64,000 nucleotides of DNA from Thiorhodospira sibirica ATCC 700588 (lineage in GTDB: Bacteria; Pseudomonadota; Gammaproteobacteria; Ectothiorhodospirales; Ectothiorhodospiraceae). The position numbers were made by a program, and so were the translations under genes. This document shows, piece by piece, positions 1-9,589 of the stretch (its first letter is position 1; each line of letters starts with the position of its first letter). Location: positions 2,275,069 to 2,339,068 of the forward strand of contig NZ_MU255056.1 in NCBI RefSeq assembly GCF_000227725.2, written 5' to 3'. The notes under the pieces are model-generated. The model ran no database searches, was not told where the DNA came from, and worked only from the letters and a program-made list of their open reading frames with translations.

Positions 1-2
1 TC

Positions 3-1719
3 CTCTTTGCCGAGGCCCAACACAACCCGGTGGAGCAAATATGGCCATATCTGGATAATCCTGGCCTGCAGCAGGCCCTGGAGGCATTGCGCCCACAGCT
101 GGATCAGGAGCGCACATTCAGCGAGGCTCTGGCACAGCAGCCCAGCGTACTGGGCTATGTCTTTCGCCCCCTGGATCAGACCCCGCCCACAGGCCAGCTC
201 CCCGCCCCGCTAGCGCTTGTCCCCCCTATTGACACATTGCAGCTCCCTATCCCCCCCATGCAAAGCTATTCCGCACCTCTGCCGATCTTAATGCAGGCCG
301 CCGGAAGCGCGGGCTTTTTTAGCTTGCATCCCGACCGATGGCCAGGGGCAAATGCTGGTGCCCTATCGTGGGCCATTTGGCCACTTTCCCTATGTCTCCG
401 CCGCCCACGTTCTGGCCGGTGAGGTTGACCCGCACATGCTGGCCGGGGCCATCGTGCTCGTGGGCACCACCGCGCCGGGTCTGTTTGATCTGCGCGCCAT
501 CCCTCTGCAAGCCGCCTATCCCGGCGTAGAAATCCAGGCCAACGTACTCACGGCCATTCTGGGCGAAGCCTATCTGGTGCAACCCAGTTGGGCGCCTGGC
601 GCACAAAACGTGTATTTCCTGATGGCCGGGCTACTGCTGGCACTGTTATTGCCGTCATTGAGCGTCGTGTGGCAACTGGCGCTGGCTGTGTGCGTGGGGC
701 TGGTGATCGTAGGGCTTAACACCACGCTGTGGATCTGGCACGGCCTGGTGCTTGACAGCGCCGGGCCGCTGCTATTGATGGCAGTCTTGCTGGTCTTCAA
801 CATGGGTTGGGGCTTTTTCTTTGAAACCCGTACCCGGCAACGCCTTAAAAATATGTTTGGGCAATACGTGCCACCCGCGCTGGTCGAACACATGAGCGAG
901 CGGCCGGGGCAATTTGGCTTTGCCGGACAGTCCCGCGAGCTGACGGTATTATTTGCCGATATTCGTGGTTTTACCCAGCTCTCCGAGCAACTGCGCGCCG
1001 ATGCGCTCAAACAGTTTCTCAATCAGTACTTTACCCCGATGACGCGGATCATCTTTGCCCAGCAGGGCACCATCGACAAATACGTCGGCGATATGATCAT
1101 GGCCTTCTGGGGTGCCCCGGTAGACGACCCCGAACACGCACACCATGCCATCGAGGCCGCCCTGGAAATGCTCAACGAAACCCAACGGCTCAGCCAGAGC
1201 TTTATCCGCAAAGGCTGGCCACAGGTGCGCATCGGCATCGGCATCAACACCGGCCTGATGAATGTCGGCGACATGGGCTCCCAATACCGCCGCGCCTATA
1301 CCGTCCTGGGTGATGCCGTCAACCTCGCCTCGCGCCTGGAAAGCGCCAGTAAATATTACGGGATTGATCTACTCGTGGGGGAGCGCACTCACACGCTGGC
1401 ACAGCCGCATTTCCTCTGGCAAGAAGTAGACTGGGTCCGGGTCAAGGGCAAGCAACAGGCCGTCCGGATCTATCAGCCGCTGTGTCGTATCGCCAAGGCA
1501 AGCCCGGCACAACACGCACAGGTCCAACAATTCCAGCAATTTTTACACGCCCTGCGCCAGCAACATTGGCAACAGGCCAGCACCCACCTGCACGCCCTGC
1601 AACAAAACCACCCCACAAACGCCCTATACAGCCACTACCAGCAACGCCTGCACACCCTGCACACCCTGCACACCCTGCACACCCTGCACACCCACCCCCA
1701 GACTGGGACGGCAGCTTGA
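3..1719 (+). pseudogene. CHASE2-domain adenylate/guanylate cyclase, 5' truncated by window edge and frameshifted
   Basis: Class III nucleotide cyclase that would make cyclic AMP (or GMP) in response to a signal sensed by an extracytoplasmic CHASE2 domain. The N-terminal part of CHASE2 is read in one frame from the window edge to about 335 and the rest in another frame from about 337 to 1719. Dropping one C at about 336 restores a continuous CHASE2 sequence (…HPD/DGQGQ…). Then come about three membrane helices (roughly 600–830) and the catalytic domain, with both metal-binding aspartates visible in LFADIRGFT and KYVGDMIMAFWG and the substrate-site region VLGDAVNLASRLE. The catalytic half alone is open from 352 but has no convincing start. 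A tandem LHT repeat extends the C-terminus. Either a pseudogene or a one-base sequence error; the family assignment is secure. Confidence 0.85.
1648..1692 (+). repeat. Five tandem 9-bp units in the cyclase 3' end
   Basis: Five exact copies of the 9-mer ctgcacacc lie head to tail and encode repeated Leu-His-Thr near the cyclase C-terminus. The unit is a multiple of three, so copy-number change would keep the reading frame. Seen directly in the sequence. Confidence 0.9.
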
Positions 1720-1774
1720 CCTTGCACGAAAAATAAAACATCGCAGATGTGTTCTGCGGCTTCATGCGAGGCTG

Positions 1775-1842
1775 CCGCCACATGTGGCGGACGCATCCTA
1801 CGTTCGCGGGGTATTTATGCGGCATCAAGATGATGCCGCCAC
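1775..1842 (+). repeat. REP-like palindromic repeat, family R1 (full copy)
   Basis: From 1784 to 1842 the sequence has two adjacent hairpins: gcggacgcatcctacgttcgc, imperfect, then gcggcatcaagatgatgccgc. A 16-bp perfect palindrome (ccgccacatgtggcgg) precedes and overlaps it at 1775–1790. The same composite element recurs inverted at 55900–55957 with only a few differences, and in diverged form at 41988–42045 and 33829–33877. It lies in the gap between the cyclase stop and the next gene. Confidence 0.8.
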
Positions 1843-1921
1843 CACCCCCAAATCCGCTATACTGCTGCTGTTTTTTGCTCCCCCCAACAACACCCCCGAC
1901 ACGGAACACGGAGAAGCAAAC

Positions 1922-2962
1922 ATGTCAAACACCCCCAACCACCTCTTCCAACCCAAACTGCTCGCCCGCCACATAAACCCCAACGCCACAATCCCTGCCG
2001 CCCACCTCGAACAACTACACAACTGGCAAAGCCACATCGAACAGGGAGCCATCGCCAAACAAAAAGAAGAAGCCCTGCAAGGCGTCTTCATCGAACGCAT
2101 CCTCAGCGGCATCCTCGGCTACCAATCCTTCGGCGGCAAAGGCCCACACTACACCGTCGCCAAAGAATACTGGCTCGGCCGAGGCAAAGCAGACGCAGTC
2201 CTCGGCCACCTCCACCACGACAAACAACACGACCAAATCATCGCCGTGTGCGAACTCAAAAGCGCCAAAACCCACAACCTCGACGCCATCATGTCCGGAC
2301 GTGGCAAAACCCCGATACAACAAGGCTGGGAATACGCCCACGACGCCAAAGGTTGCCAATGGGTCATCGTCAGCAACTACCTCGAACTACGCCTCTACGC
2401 CGTAGGCGAAACAACACACGTCTACGAACACTTCGCCCTCAACCGCCTCACCGACCCCGCAGAATACACCCGCTTCATACTCTGCCTCGCCGCCGACCAA
2501 CTCCTCACAGGCCGCACCCGCGAACGCCTAACCCAAAGCCAACAAATCGACCAAGACATCACCGCCCAACTCTACCGCGACTACAAAAACCTGCGCGAAC
2601 GCCTCCTCACCCACCTCATCCACGACAACCCCGGCCACGCCCCCGCCAGCCTACTCGCCCCGGCGCAAAAACTACTCGACCGCGTCCTCTTCATCGCCTT
2701 CGCCGAAGACCACGGCCTCATCCCCGACAACAGCATCCACAACGCCTACACCCACGCCAACCCCTACGACCCCCAACCCATCTACCAAAACTTCAAAGGC
2801 CTGTTTCGCGCCATCGACCAAGGCAGCCACCCCCTCAACATCCCCGCCTACAACGGCGGCCTCTTCGCCGACGACCCCCAACTCAACCACCTCATCATCA
2901 GCGACAGTCTCTGCGAAGGCTTCAAAGTCCATGTTACGGATAAACACGCAGCTGCATATTGA
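1922..2962 (+). pseudogene. N-terminal fragment of a type IIG-like restriction–modification enzyme
   Basis: The product resembles the N-terminal nuclease and helical part of Eco57I-like/type IIG enzymes. A PD-(D/E)xK-like signature is seen as KADAVLG followed by CELKSAK (around residues 85–110), and the segment LDRVLFIAFAEDHGLIP is typical of the linker before the methyltransferase domain. Homology appears to stop near EGFK (about 2930); a short foreign tail then ends at a stop and no methyltransferase NPPY/F motif follows, so the gene is cut off by the transposon debris downstream. The start at 1922 has gagaa just upstream; the in-frame extension to 1784 would run through an R1 repeat and is rejected. 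Composition is strikingly C-rich and G-poor on this strand, unlike its neighbours, which suggests foreign origin. Confidence 0.65.
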
Positions 2963-3184
2963 ATGGATCCCGGCCTGGAAATAGCTCGCCACCCGCTTGG
3001 GCAGCTTTTGCAGTTTGCGAAGATGGGACAGTGCGTTCTGTTTCAATATTTGGATGCTTTATGCCCCGCTTAATGCTGTGAGATGACCCGTGAGAGAGGC
3101 TTGAACCCCTTTTCCCTGGCAAAGTGACCGACGGTGGTGTGAGCGCCAAAGACAAGCGATTGTTGGTAGTTCCCCAAACTTGGT

Positions 3185-3688
3185 GTGCCGCAAGCAGATG
3201 TTACTGCGGACTTTTTGAACTATACTAAGGGTGTCAGTCCAAGTAATACGATCCACATTAAACGCATGATGGCCAACGAGAAGCTGACCCGTGCCATCAG
3301 CGGCGTAGGCTTTGGGATATTTCGCTGGCAGATGGAATACAAGGCCAAGCATTGCAGGACGCATTTGTTGATAGCGGGCCGCTGGCGTACAGGCAGCCCG
3401 GTGTTCGGTGTGTGGCTGGAAAACAAAGCGTTGATGCTGCAAGACCAGTACTGGACGTGCCCGCATTGCGGTACCCACTATGATCGAGACATCAATGCAG
3501 CACGAAATTTAAAACGGCTGGCAACCGAAACTGCCCTACCCGTGGCGAGTCCGACCGGCAACGGCGGCGCTGCTTCTGGAATGGTTCCAGGCGTAGTCGG
3601 GGAAGTGACGCCTGTCAGAGACGAATTCGGTCAACAAGACGGTTCGGGGCAGGAAGTGAACGGTGCGCACTTTGGCGCACGTTTTTGA
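3185..3688 (+). pseudogene. Decayed TnpB (IS200/IS605 family) fragment
   Basis: TnpB is the RNA-guided nuclease encoded by IS605-type elements. Recognisable pieces are the segment around KRMMANEKLTRAISGVGFG (mid-protein) and WTCPHCGTHYDRDINAARNL, the second half of the zinc finger with the catalytic aspartate, followed by the usual tail GQQDGSGQEVNGAHF. The first zinc-finger cysteine pair (CSVCG) is present only in another frame at about 3402–3416, so at least two frameshifts occurred. The 5' half of the gene is missing; short TnpB-like scraps may extend back to about 3080. Between 2963 and 3080 I see no gene; a short reverse-strand stretch could be another transposase end but I could not identify it. 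Confidence 0.75.
3663..3686 (+). terminator. Hairpin with T-run at the end of the TnpB remnant
   Basis: GTGCGC, a six-base loop, GCGCAC, then gtttttg. It overlaps the TnpB stop codon. It could be a terminator or part of the right-end structure of the element. Confidence 0.5.
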
Positions 3689-3702
3689 GGGCAGGATTCG
3701 TT

Positions 3703-4101
3703 ATGGTTATCACACCTGTTGTTGTTGACGCCCCGATGTTAACCCCGCCGCCGCTGGCAAATGCTAACGAGGCTGAGGTGCAACGGGTTGGTGGTGGGGG
3801 CACTGAGATGAAAACCGAGGCTCCGCGCCCGGTGGTCAGTGCGCAAGAAGGCGAGGCCTCGCGCCGCAGTGAAACCGATGCGCCTTATGAGAGTGGCATC
3901 AACCCCAATGTTGATCAAACCCCGCAAACGCTGGCTGCCGAGGCGCGGATGAATGCCGCCCGGGAGCAGGCCTTTGCTGGTTATAGCGAGGCCGATAATG
4001 CCCCGCCGCCAGCCAGTAATGCACAGATCAATCAGCAGCTGCAAGGCACCTTGGCCGCGTCAAATGCGGATAATGGCAGTGTGATTGATATGATTGCCTG
4101 A
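3703..4101 (+). CDS. Hypothetical proline-rich small protein
   Basis: I do not recognise this 132-residue protein. It starts at an ATG preceded by gagggcagg at reasonable spacing. The sequence is rich in Pro, Ala, Glu and Asn, has no signal peptide or membrane helix, and looks mostly disordered, with a more regular C-terminal stretch (AQINQQLQGTLAASNADNGSVIDMIA in part). Codon use matches the chromosomal neighbours better than that of the restriction fragment. It lies just upstream of the membrane protein at 4128 and may be co-transcribed with it. An alternative is chance ORF, but the start signal and composition favour a real gene. Confidence 0.55.
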   Translation: MVITPVVVDAPMLTPPPLANANEAEVQRVGGGGTEMKTEAPRPVVSAQEGEASRRSETDAPYESGINPNVDQTPQTLAAEARMNAAREQAFAGYSEADNAPPPASNAQINQQLQGTLAASNADNGSVIDMIA

Positions 4102-4127
4102 TTTTTGCAGGCTTTGGCGGATCATTG

Positions 4128-5573
4128 ATGACAGCTGGCGTTGTTGCTGCGTTTCTGGCGCTTTTCTTACCCACAGCAAGTGTCTTGCTGTGGGTTCGTT
4201 GTTTTTGGGGCAGTGCTCAGCCGGGGGCGTGGGCCTTGGCGCTGGCATATAGTTATACCTTGGGGCTGTTGCTCAGCACCGTGTTATTGCGGGTCTGGGA
4301 TTTTATCGGTCTGGGCGTGTCGGTATCGTTAAGCCTGGCTTTCTGGGCAGTGCTGGGGCTTGCCGCGCTATGGTTCCGGCGCCGCTGTTTGCTGCGTTTG
4401 GCGCGAGCGATGGCGTTGCCTTGGCGCGGCGTATCCACTGCAAGCCTGTGCGTTGGCAGTTTGCTCCTCGCGCTGATTGGTGTACGGCTGATCTCGCTGG
4501 CGCTGGAGCTTTGGTGGCAGCCGGTGTTTGCCTGGGATGCCTGGACCACATGGACACTGCGCGCCCGCGTGTGGGCTGAATATGGGGCGCTGGTGCCGTT
4601 TATGTCGGTAAGCGCTTGGCTTGAGCAAGCTTCGCCGGTGGGGTATCCGCTGGATGCCGCCCATTATCCCCTGACGGTTTCCCTCATCACGACCTGGATG
4701 CTTTTGGTGCTCACGGAGCCCCATGCGGGTCTGATGCATCTGCCGTGGCTGGGGGCATGGCTGGCGTTATTGCTGGGCGTTTATGGCCATGCCCGTTATT
4801 ACGGCCTGCCGGGCTGGCTGGCGCTGGTGTTGATCTATGTGCTGGCCTCCTTGCCCTTGTTAGGTATGCATGTGGCATTGGCCGGCTATGCTGATCTGTG
4901 GATGGCGCTGGTGTTGCTGCTGGGAGGGCTTGCCTGGTGGCGGTGGTTGTGGCAAGGACAGGCCGTGGATTTCTGGCTGGGCTTGGGGCTGCTGCTTTGG
5001 CTGCCGCTTCTGAAAATTGAGGGCTGGGTGTGGTTATTGCCGTTTGTGGCGGCATGGGGGGTGGCCCGTGTACCACGGCGTTTTTATTTAATTACCGCAG
5101 TGGGTGGGTTGCTGCTGCTTGCCGGGTGGCTCAGTGGCGGAGTGCAGTTGAGTCATGTACCGATCATCGGCACGCTGCATCTGACGCCTTCACTGATTGC
5201 GGTCGGCGAGTCCTTCCAGTTGCAACTGGGCTTTAACCGTCCGGCACTGGAGGCGCTGATACGGCATCTGTTTTTGTGGGGACAGTGGCATCTGCTGTGG
5301 TATGGCCTGCTCCCTGGCGCGGTATTGCTCATGCTGGCCAGTGTGTGGCAGCCGACCTTGCGGGCGGCGAGTGTGACGGTGTTTGCGCTGTGGGGATTAT
5401 TGCTGTTGCTGTTTTTATATACCCATGCCTCCATGTGGGTGATCAGCGGTACGGCGGTTAATCGTCTCTTGTTACACAGTGTGCCCCTGGCAAGTTTTTT
5501 TGTAGTGTGGGGCATCTGGCACCTGAGGCATGGCAGGCTCGATGCGAATGCAGCCCGCCATACCTCGCCCTGA
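4128..5573 (+). CDS. Polytopic membrane protein, GT-C glycosyltransferase-like
   Basis: A very hydrophobic 481-residue protein with about ten or more membrane segments. After the first helices there is a conserved-looking extramembrane stretch FAWDAWTTWTLRARVWAEYG; an acidic residue followed by aromatic residues in the first large loop is typical of GT-C fold enzymes that use polyprenyl-phosphate sugars. I infer a lipid-linked glycosyltransferase or a related envelope protein in the inner membrane, but the substrate cannot be told. The ATG at 4128 is preferred over TTG at 4125. The gene ends next to a hairpin resembling an IS605 right end. Confidence 0.6.
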   Translation: MTAGVVAAFLALFLPTASVLLWVRCFWGSAQPGAWALALAYSYTLGLLLSTVLLRVWDFIGLGVSVSLSLAFWAVLGLAALWFRRRCLLRLARAMALPWRGVSTASLCVGSLLLALIGVRLISLALELWWQPVFAWDAWTTWTLRARVWAEYGALVPFMSVSAWLEQASPVGYPLDAAHYPLTVSLITTWMLLVLTEPHAGLMHLPWLGAWLALLLGVYGHARYYGLPGWLALVLIYVLASLPLLGMHVALAGYADLWMALVLLLGGLAWWRWLWQGQAVDFWLGLGLLLWLPLLKIEGWVWLLPFVAAWGVARVPRRFYLITAVGGLLLLAGWLSGGVQLSHVPIIGTLHLTPSLIAVGESFQLQLGFNRPALEALIRHLFLWGQWHLLWYGLLPGAVLLMLASVWQPTLRAASVTVFALWGLLLLLFLYTHASMWVISGTAVNRLLLHSVPLASFFVVWGIWHLRHGRLDANAARHTSP

Positions 5574-5589
5574 CCCGTTGCGCGACAAG

Positions 5590-5609
5590 CCCCGCCGTTC
5601 AGGGCGGGG
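5590..5609. repeat. IS605-type right-end hairpin between convergent genes
   Basis: CCCCGCC–gttcag–GGCGGGG followed by aggatgtcaat matches the form usually found at the right end of IS200/IS605 elements. No transposase lies beside it. It sits between the ends of the membrane protein gene and speD and may now serve as a two-way terminator. Confidence 0.6.
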
Positions 5610-5619
5610 AGGATGTCAA

Positions 5620-6432
5620 TCAGGTTTTGTTCATGTTGCGCCCATAGAAGATCTCAAACATCTCCCGCTTGAGCAGTTTTTCAATGCGCACCAGTTCACG
5701 CGGGGTGTAGTCATTGACCCCCATCCCAAACAGATAATTATTGATGTCAAAGTTTTTCAGCAGCATCTTGGTGTGAAAGAGATACTCCTGATACACATTC
5801 ACATCCATGATCTGGTAACGCTCCTCGGTATCCTTGGACAAAAAGTTTTGAATGGACGTGATTTTGTGGTCAATGAAGTGCTTTTTGCCGCGAATGTCGC
5901 GGGTAAAGCCGCGCACCCGATAATCCATGATGACAATATCAGACTCAAAACTGTGGATCAGGTAATTCAGCGCCCGCAGCGGTGAAATGCGTCCGCAGGT
6001 GGACACATCAATATCTGCCCGGAAGGTGCTCAGGCCGCTTTGTGGATGGCTTTCCGGGTAGGTGTGAACGGTGATGTGACTCTTGTCCAGATGTGCCAGC
6101 ACCGTCTCGGGCAGCGGGCCGGGGCCTTCCTCGGTGTAGCCGATTTTTTCGGTGGCAATCGGCTCCTCAGAGATCAGCATGGTGACGCTGGCCCCTTGCG
6201 GATCGTAATCCTGGCGCGAGATATCAAGCACATTGGCGCCGATGATGTTAGCGACATCCGTAAGAATCTGGGTGAGCCGGTTGGCGTTATAGGCCTCGTC
6301 AATATACTCAATGTATTCGCTGCGATGCTCCTCGGTGCGGGCATAGCAGATATCGTAAATATTGAAGCTCAAGCTTTTGGTTAAATTATTAAAGCCGTGT
6401 AGCTTCAAGCGTTTACTCATACGTCCAACCAT
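5620..6432 (-). CDS. speD: S-adenosylmethionine decarboxylase proenzyme
   Basis: Makes decarboxylated S-adenosylmethionine, the aminopropyl donor for spermidine synthesis. The 270-residue product matches the enterobacterial SpeD type along its whole length, with the opening [14 protein letters not shown], the pyruvoyl-forming cleavage site in [16 protein letters not shown] (Lys-Ser bond), VSTCG and RVRGFTRDI. The ATG at 6432 has GGAGAGG at good spacing; an internal ATG at 6420 would give the length usual in E. coli. No spermidine synthase gene is adjacent, so the partner must lie elsewhere. Confidence 0.96.
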   Translation of the reverse strand: MVGRMSKRLKLHGFNNLTKSLSFNIYDICYARTEEHRSEYIEYIDEAYNANRLTQILTDVANIIGANVLDISRQDYDPQGASVTMLISEEPIATEKIGYTEEGPGPLPETVLAHLDKSHITVHTYPESHPQSGLSTFRADIDVSTCGRISPLRALNYLIHSFESDIVIMDYRVRGFTRDIRGKKHFIDHKITSIQNFLSKDTEERYQIMDVNVYQEYLFHTKMLLKNFDINNYLFGMGVNDYTPRELVRIEKLLKREMFEIFYGRNMNKT

Positions 6433-6517
6433 TGATAACTACCTCTCCACCGCGCAAAAACGCGCATTGTAGACGCTGGGCGCTGTCAGTCAACACGCCA
6501 GAACGGCATTAATGTTT

Positions 6518-6958
6518 TTATTCTGCCTTGGGGAGCGTGCTGTCTTGAAGGGTGAACTCATGCGTGATTTTGGCGGTGGCCCCGAGCATGATGGAGGCTG
6601 AGCAGTATTTTTCGATGGAGAGGTTAATCGCCCGCTCAACCTGTTTTTCTGACAGGCCCTGTCCGGTGACGGTGTAATGGGCATGGATCTGGGTATAGAC
6701 TTTGGGCTCGGTATCGGCGCGCTCGGCGCTGAGCGATACCTCACAGCCGGTCACCGGCTGGCGTGCCTTTTGTAGAATCTGCACCACATCAAAGCCGCTG
6801 CAGCCGCCCATCCCCAGCAGCAGCATTTCCATCGGGCGCGGACCAAGATCGCGGCCTCCGACCTCGGGCGGGCCATCCATCACAACGGCGTGTCCACTCC
6901 CGGTTTCACCGACAAAGGTCATGTGATCCAGCCATTTGATGCGTGCTGTCGTAGTCAA
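6518..6958 (-). CDS. OsmC/YhfA-family protein
   Basis: A 146-residue member of the OsmC/Ohr superfamily, closest in style to the YhfA subgroup. The two conserved cysteines are visible in GMGGCSGFDVV and EKYCSASIMLG; in the family such cysteines act in thiol-dependent reduction of peroxides, though the substrate of YhfA-type proteins is not settled. A TTG start at 6958 is chosen because GGAG lies about nine bases upstream and because homology begins there; the longer ORF upstream adds unrelated residues. Cytoplasmic, probably monocistronic. Confidence 0.85.
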   Translation of the reverse strand: MTTTARIKWLDHMTFVGETGSGHAVVMDGPPEVGGRDLGPRPMEMLLLGMGGCSGFDVVQILQKARQPVTGCEVSLSAERADTEPKVYTQIHAHYTVTGQGLSEKQVERAINLSIEKYCSASIMLGATAKITHEFTLQDSTLPKAE

Positions 6959-7029
6959 TGCAGAAATCTCCAAAGCGTCGTTAGTGTGATAAATGATGTT
7001 TAAGAACAAAGCGCAGGGTGTTGCATGTG

Positions 7030-7533
7030 TTAACACATGGGCCTTAAGCGATGGGTACGCCTCGCAAGCATTGCGCCCAGAATGGTCCCGCTGCTCATGC
7101 CCACGGCGCAGGCCAGCAGATCACCCACCGAAAAAACACCGGGGATCAGGCCCAAAAACTGCAAACTTTCATAGCCCAAGGTCAGCAGCGGGATACTGCC
7201 AAGCCACAGCCAGGCGCTATAGCCGCGTACACCCCACCAGATAAAACTGATCAACACGGCATAGGCAAACGCCCACAGGCCATTGGGCAGGGCAAACAAT
7301 ATCCAATCCGGCAGTGTTGGAATCCAGCGCTGCGCCATCTCACGCCCGATCTCCAGCCATGATCCGAGACCGATGTCTTTGAGAAACCGGGTGAAATAGA
7401 TGTCGTGCGGACGCCAGAAAAGATAAATTATACCACCGAGTCCCAGCGCCACACCGCATAAAACACCGATGAGCACTAAGGGCCGCGTCTTTTGTCCAAG
7501 GCCCGGCGATGCCTCAGCGGGCGCGGTAAGCAT
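7030..7533 (-). CDS. VanZ-like small membrane protein
   Basis: A 167-residue membrane protein with four or so hydrophobic helices and features of VanZ-like proteins: the stretch RWIPTLPDWILFALPNGLW before a helix and PGVFSVGDLLACAVG near the end. Function is unknown in most members. The ATG at 7533 overlaps the dsbB 3' end by 20 bases, which suggests co-transcription with dsbB; a TTG at 7542 is an alternative start. Family assignment is moderate. Confidence 0.65.
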   Translation of the reverse strand: MLTAPAEASPGLGQKTRPLVLIGVLCGVALGLGGIIYLFWRPHDIYFTRFLKDIGLGSWLEIGREMAQRWIPTLPDWILFALPNGLWAFAYAVLISFIWWGVRGYSAWLWLGSIPLLTLGYESLQFLGLIPGVFSVGDLLACAVGMSSGTILGAMLARRTHRLRPMC

Positions 7534-8017
7534 ACCGGGCAAGCCACACAGACAACAGCAGTGCGCCGAGAAAGGCTAGTAAGGCCCAGGCGGCCAGGGA
7601 CAAACCCAGAATGACCGCGCCGTCATCTTCACACAGTCCAGTGGCCATAAACAGGCTGGGAGCATAGAGACTGAGCCATTCGACAAAACGCTCCAGCAGG
7701 GTCAATTCTGCCCCGGCACACGACACGGTACCCGCCGGTTGTTGTTGCAGCCAGACCTGATAAGCGGCGACCCCCGCGCCTAATACCGCAAGCCCGCCGG
7801 TGAGCCACGCAATGACACGCCCCCCCATCGCGCCCAGCAGCAGCGCCATGAAGGCCAGCGCGGCCAACAGCATAAAGAGGAGGCGCTGAAAGATACACAG
7901 GTGGCAGGGATCAAGGCCGGCCCAATGCGTCAGGGCAAGGCTGAGCAAAACGATCACCGTGCTGATCAGGGCAAACAAAGCCCAGAGCGGTCGGGGACGA
8001 AGTAGATTGATCATCAT
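7514..8017 (-). CDS. dsbB: Disulfide bond formation protein B
   Basis: Inner-membrane oxidase that re-oxidises periplasmic DsbA and passes electrons to quinone. The 167-residue protein has four membrane helices, the first periplasmic cysteine pair in DPCHLCIFQR (about residues 36–42) and the second pair spread over VSCAGA and GLCED in the second periplasmic loop. Adjacent tandem ATGs at 8017 and 8014 are both possible starts. It is followed by, and overlaps, the VanZ-like gene. No dsbA is visible nearby. Confidence 0.92.
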   Translation of the reverse strand: MMINLLRPRPLWALFALISTVIVLLSLALTHWAGLDPCHLCIFQRLLFMLLAALAFMALLLGAMGGRVIAWLTGGLAVLGAGVAAYQVWLQQQPAGTVSCAGAELTLLERFVEWLSLYAPSLFMATGLCEDDGAVILGLSLAAWALLAFLGALLLSVWLARYAYRAR

Positions 8018-8107
8018 AAAACGATTGAAGCTTAAATCCGGTTGCGATTAAAATGCGGGCATCATGTAAAATATTAACTAACTGATAATAAATGAAATTG
8101 AATCTAA

Positions 8108-8665
<558 letters not shown>

Positions 8666-8715
8666 GATGCGCACCCTGCTTTAAACACATACTGTCTGCT
8701 TCTCACAATTGTTAA

Positions 8716-8730
8716 TGATATTTATTATCA
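8716..8730. promoter_or_regulatory. AT-rich palindrome upstream of fdx (possible Fur-like operator)
   Basis: TGATA–tttat–TATCA within a longer AT-rich stretch, about 100 bases upstream of the ferredoxin start. The NAT-rich layout resembles a Fur box, which would suit an Fe-S protein gene, but the match is partial and is only suggestive. Confidence 0.35.
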
Positions 8731-8799
8731 ATTAACTAACGGATGGCTGGCTCGGCGCGTTTATCAGGCTGAACCTTTTATGTTGGCTTCTTTCTCTAA

Positions 8800-9081
<282 letters not shown>

Positions 9082-9095
9082 GGGATGGATCAAAT

Positions 9096-9120
9096 GGCAC
9101 AGGTTTTGGCCTGTGCCTTG
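9096..9120 (+). terminator. Terminator-like hairpin after fdx
   Basis: GGCACAGG, six-base loop, CCTGTGCC, then ttg. Strong 8-bp stem but a poor T-run, so termination strength is uncertain. Confidence 0.5.
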
Positions 9121-9220
9121 TGCGCAGGATGCCCGTTCAGCGCATGCGTGTTCAGTCAGGATTCAGGCTCACTGTGTTAGCGTGTCACGATCTATCATAA
9201 AACCGTGATCGGAGGTCGCT

Positions 9221-9574
9221 ATGATGACTACATCCCGCTATGCTCTGAGTTTGGGCTGTTTAATCCTTGCTGTGCTGCTGTTCTCGCCGTCCAGTATTGC
9301 CAGCCCCAGAGGCGGCTATGGTGCGGGTGATACTACCATCATCCATATCTATAACTACCCCGCGCCTTCGTCATCATCACGGCGCGGGCCACCCCCGCAG
9401 GCGCGTGATTTTTCCCGCCATGACACCTGCTATCGCGGACGCGATTGCCGCCCCTCTCGGCAGAACAGCTATCGCCCGCAGCGGCCTTCCACCCAATATT
9501 TTATTTACGAAGCGCCCCGCCCGGGCAGTCGCTCCTCGGTTGACCTCAATATGCGCTATCGTTCCACCTACTAA
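9221..9574 (+). CDS. Small exported hypothetical protein
   Basis: A 117-residue protein with a clear signal peptide (about residues 1–27, ending near SSIAS) and a strong ribosome site (ggagg, seven bases upstream). The mature part is rich in Pro, Arg, Ser and Tyr, holds one Cys pair (CYRGRDC), and has no recognisable domain. It is followed 15 bases later by another exported protein gene, so the two may form one unit. I do not recognise it. Confidence 0.6.
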   Translation: MMTTSRYALSLGCLILAVLLFSPSSIASPRGGYGAGDTTIIHIYNYPAPSSSSRRGPPPQARDFSRHDTCYRGRDCRPSRQNSYRPQRPSTQYFIYEAPRPGSRSSVDLNMRYRSTY

Positions 9575-9589
9575 TGCGGGTGACGCCCG

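Noticed and set aside
1442..1909. Minus-strand Gly/Cys-rich ORF opposite the cyclase tail
   Set aside because: Antisense shadow of the CTGCACACC repeat and of the cyclase gene; no start signal.
1784..1921. N-terminal extension of the restriction-type gene
   Set aside because: It would translate an R1 palindromic repeat; a better ribosome site precedes 1922.
2248..2943. Arg/Pro-rich 231-codon ORF on the plus strand
   Set aside because: Shadow of the restriction-type gene in another frame, produced by its extreme C-rich composition.
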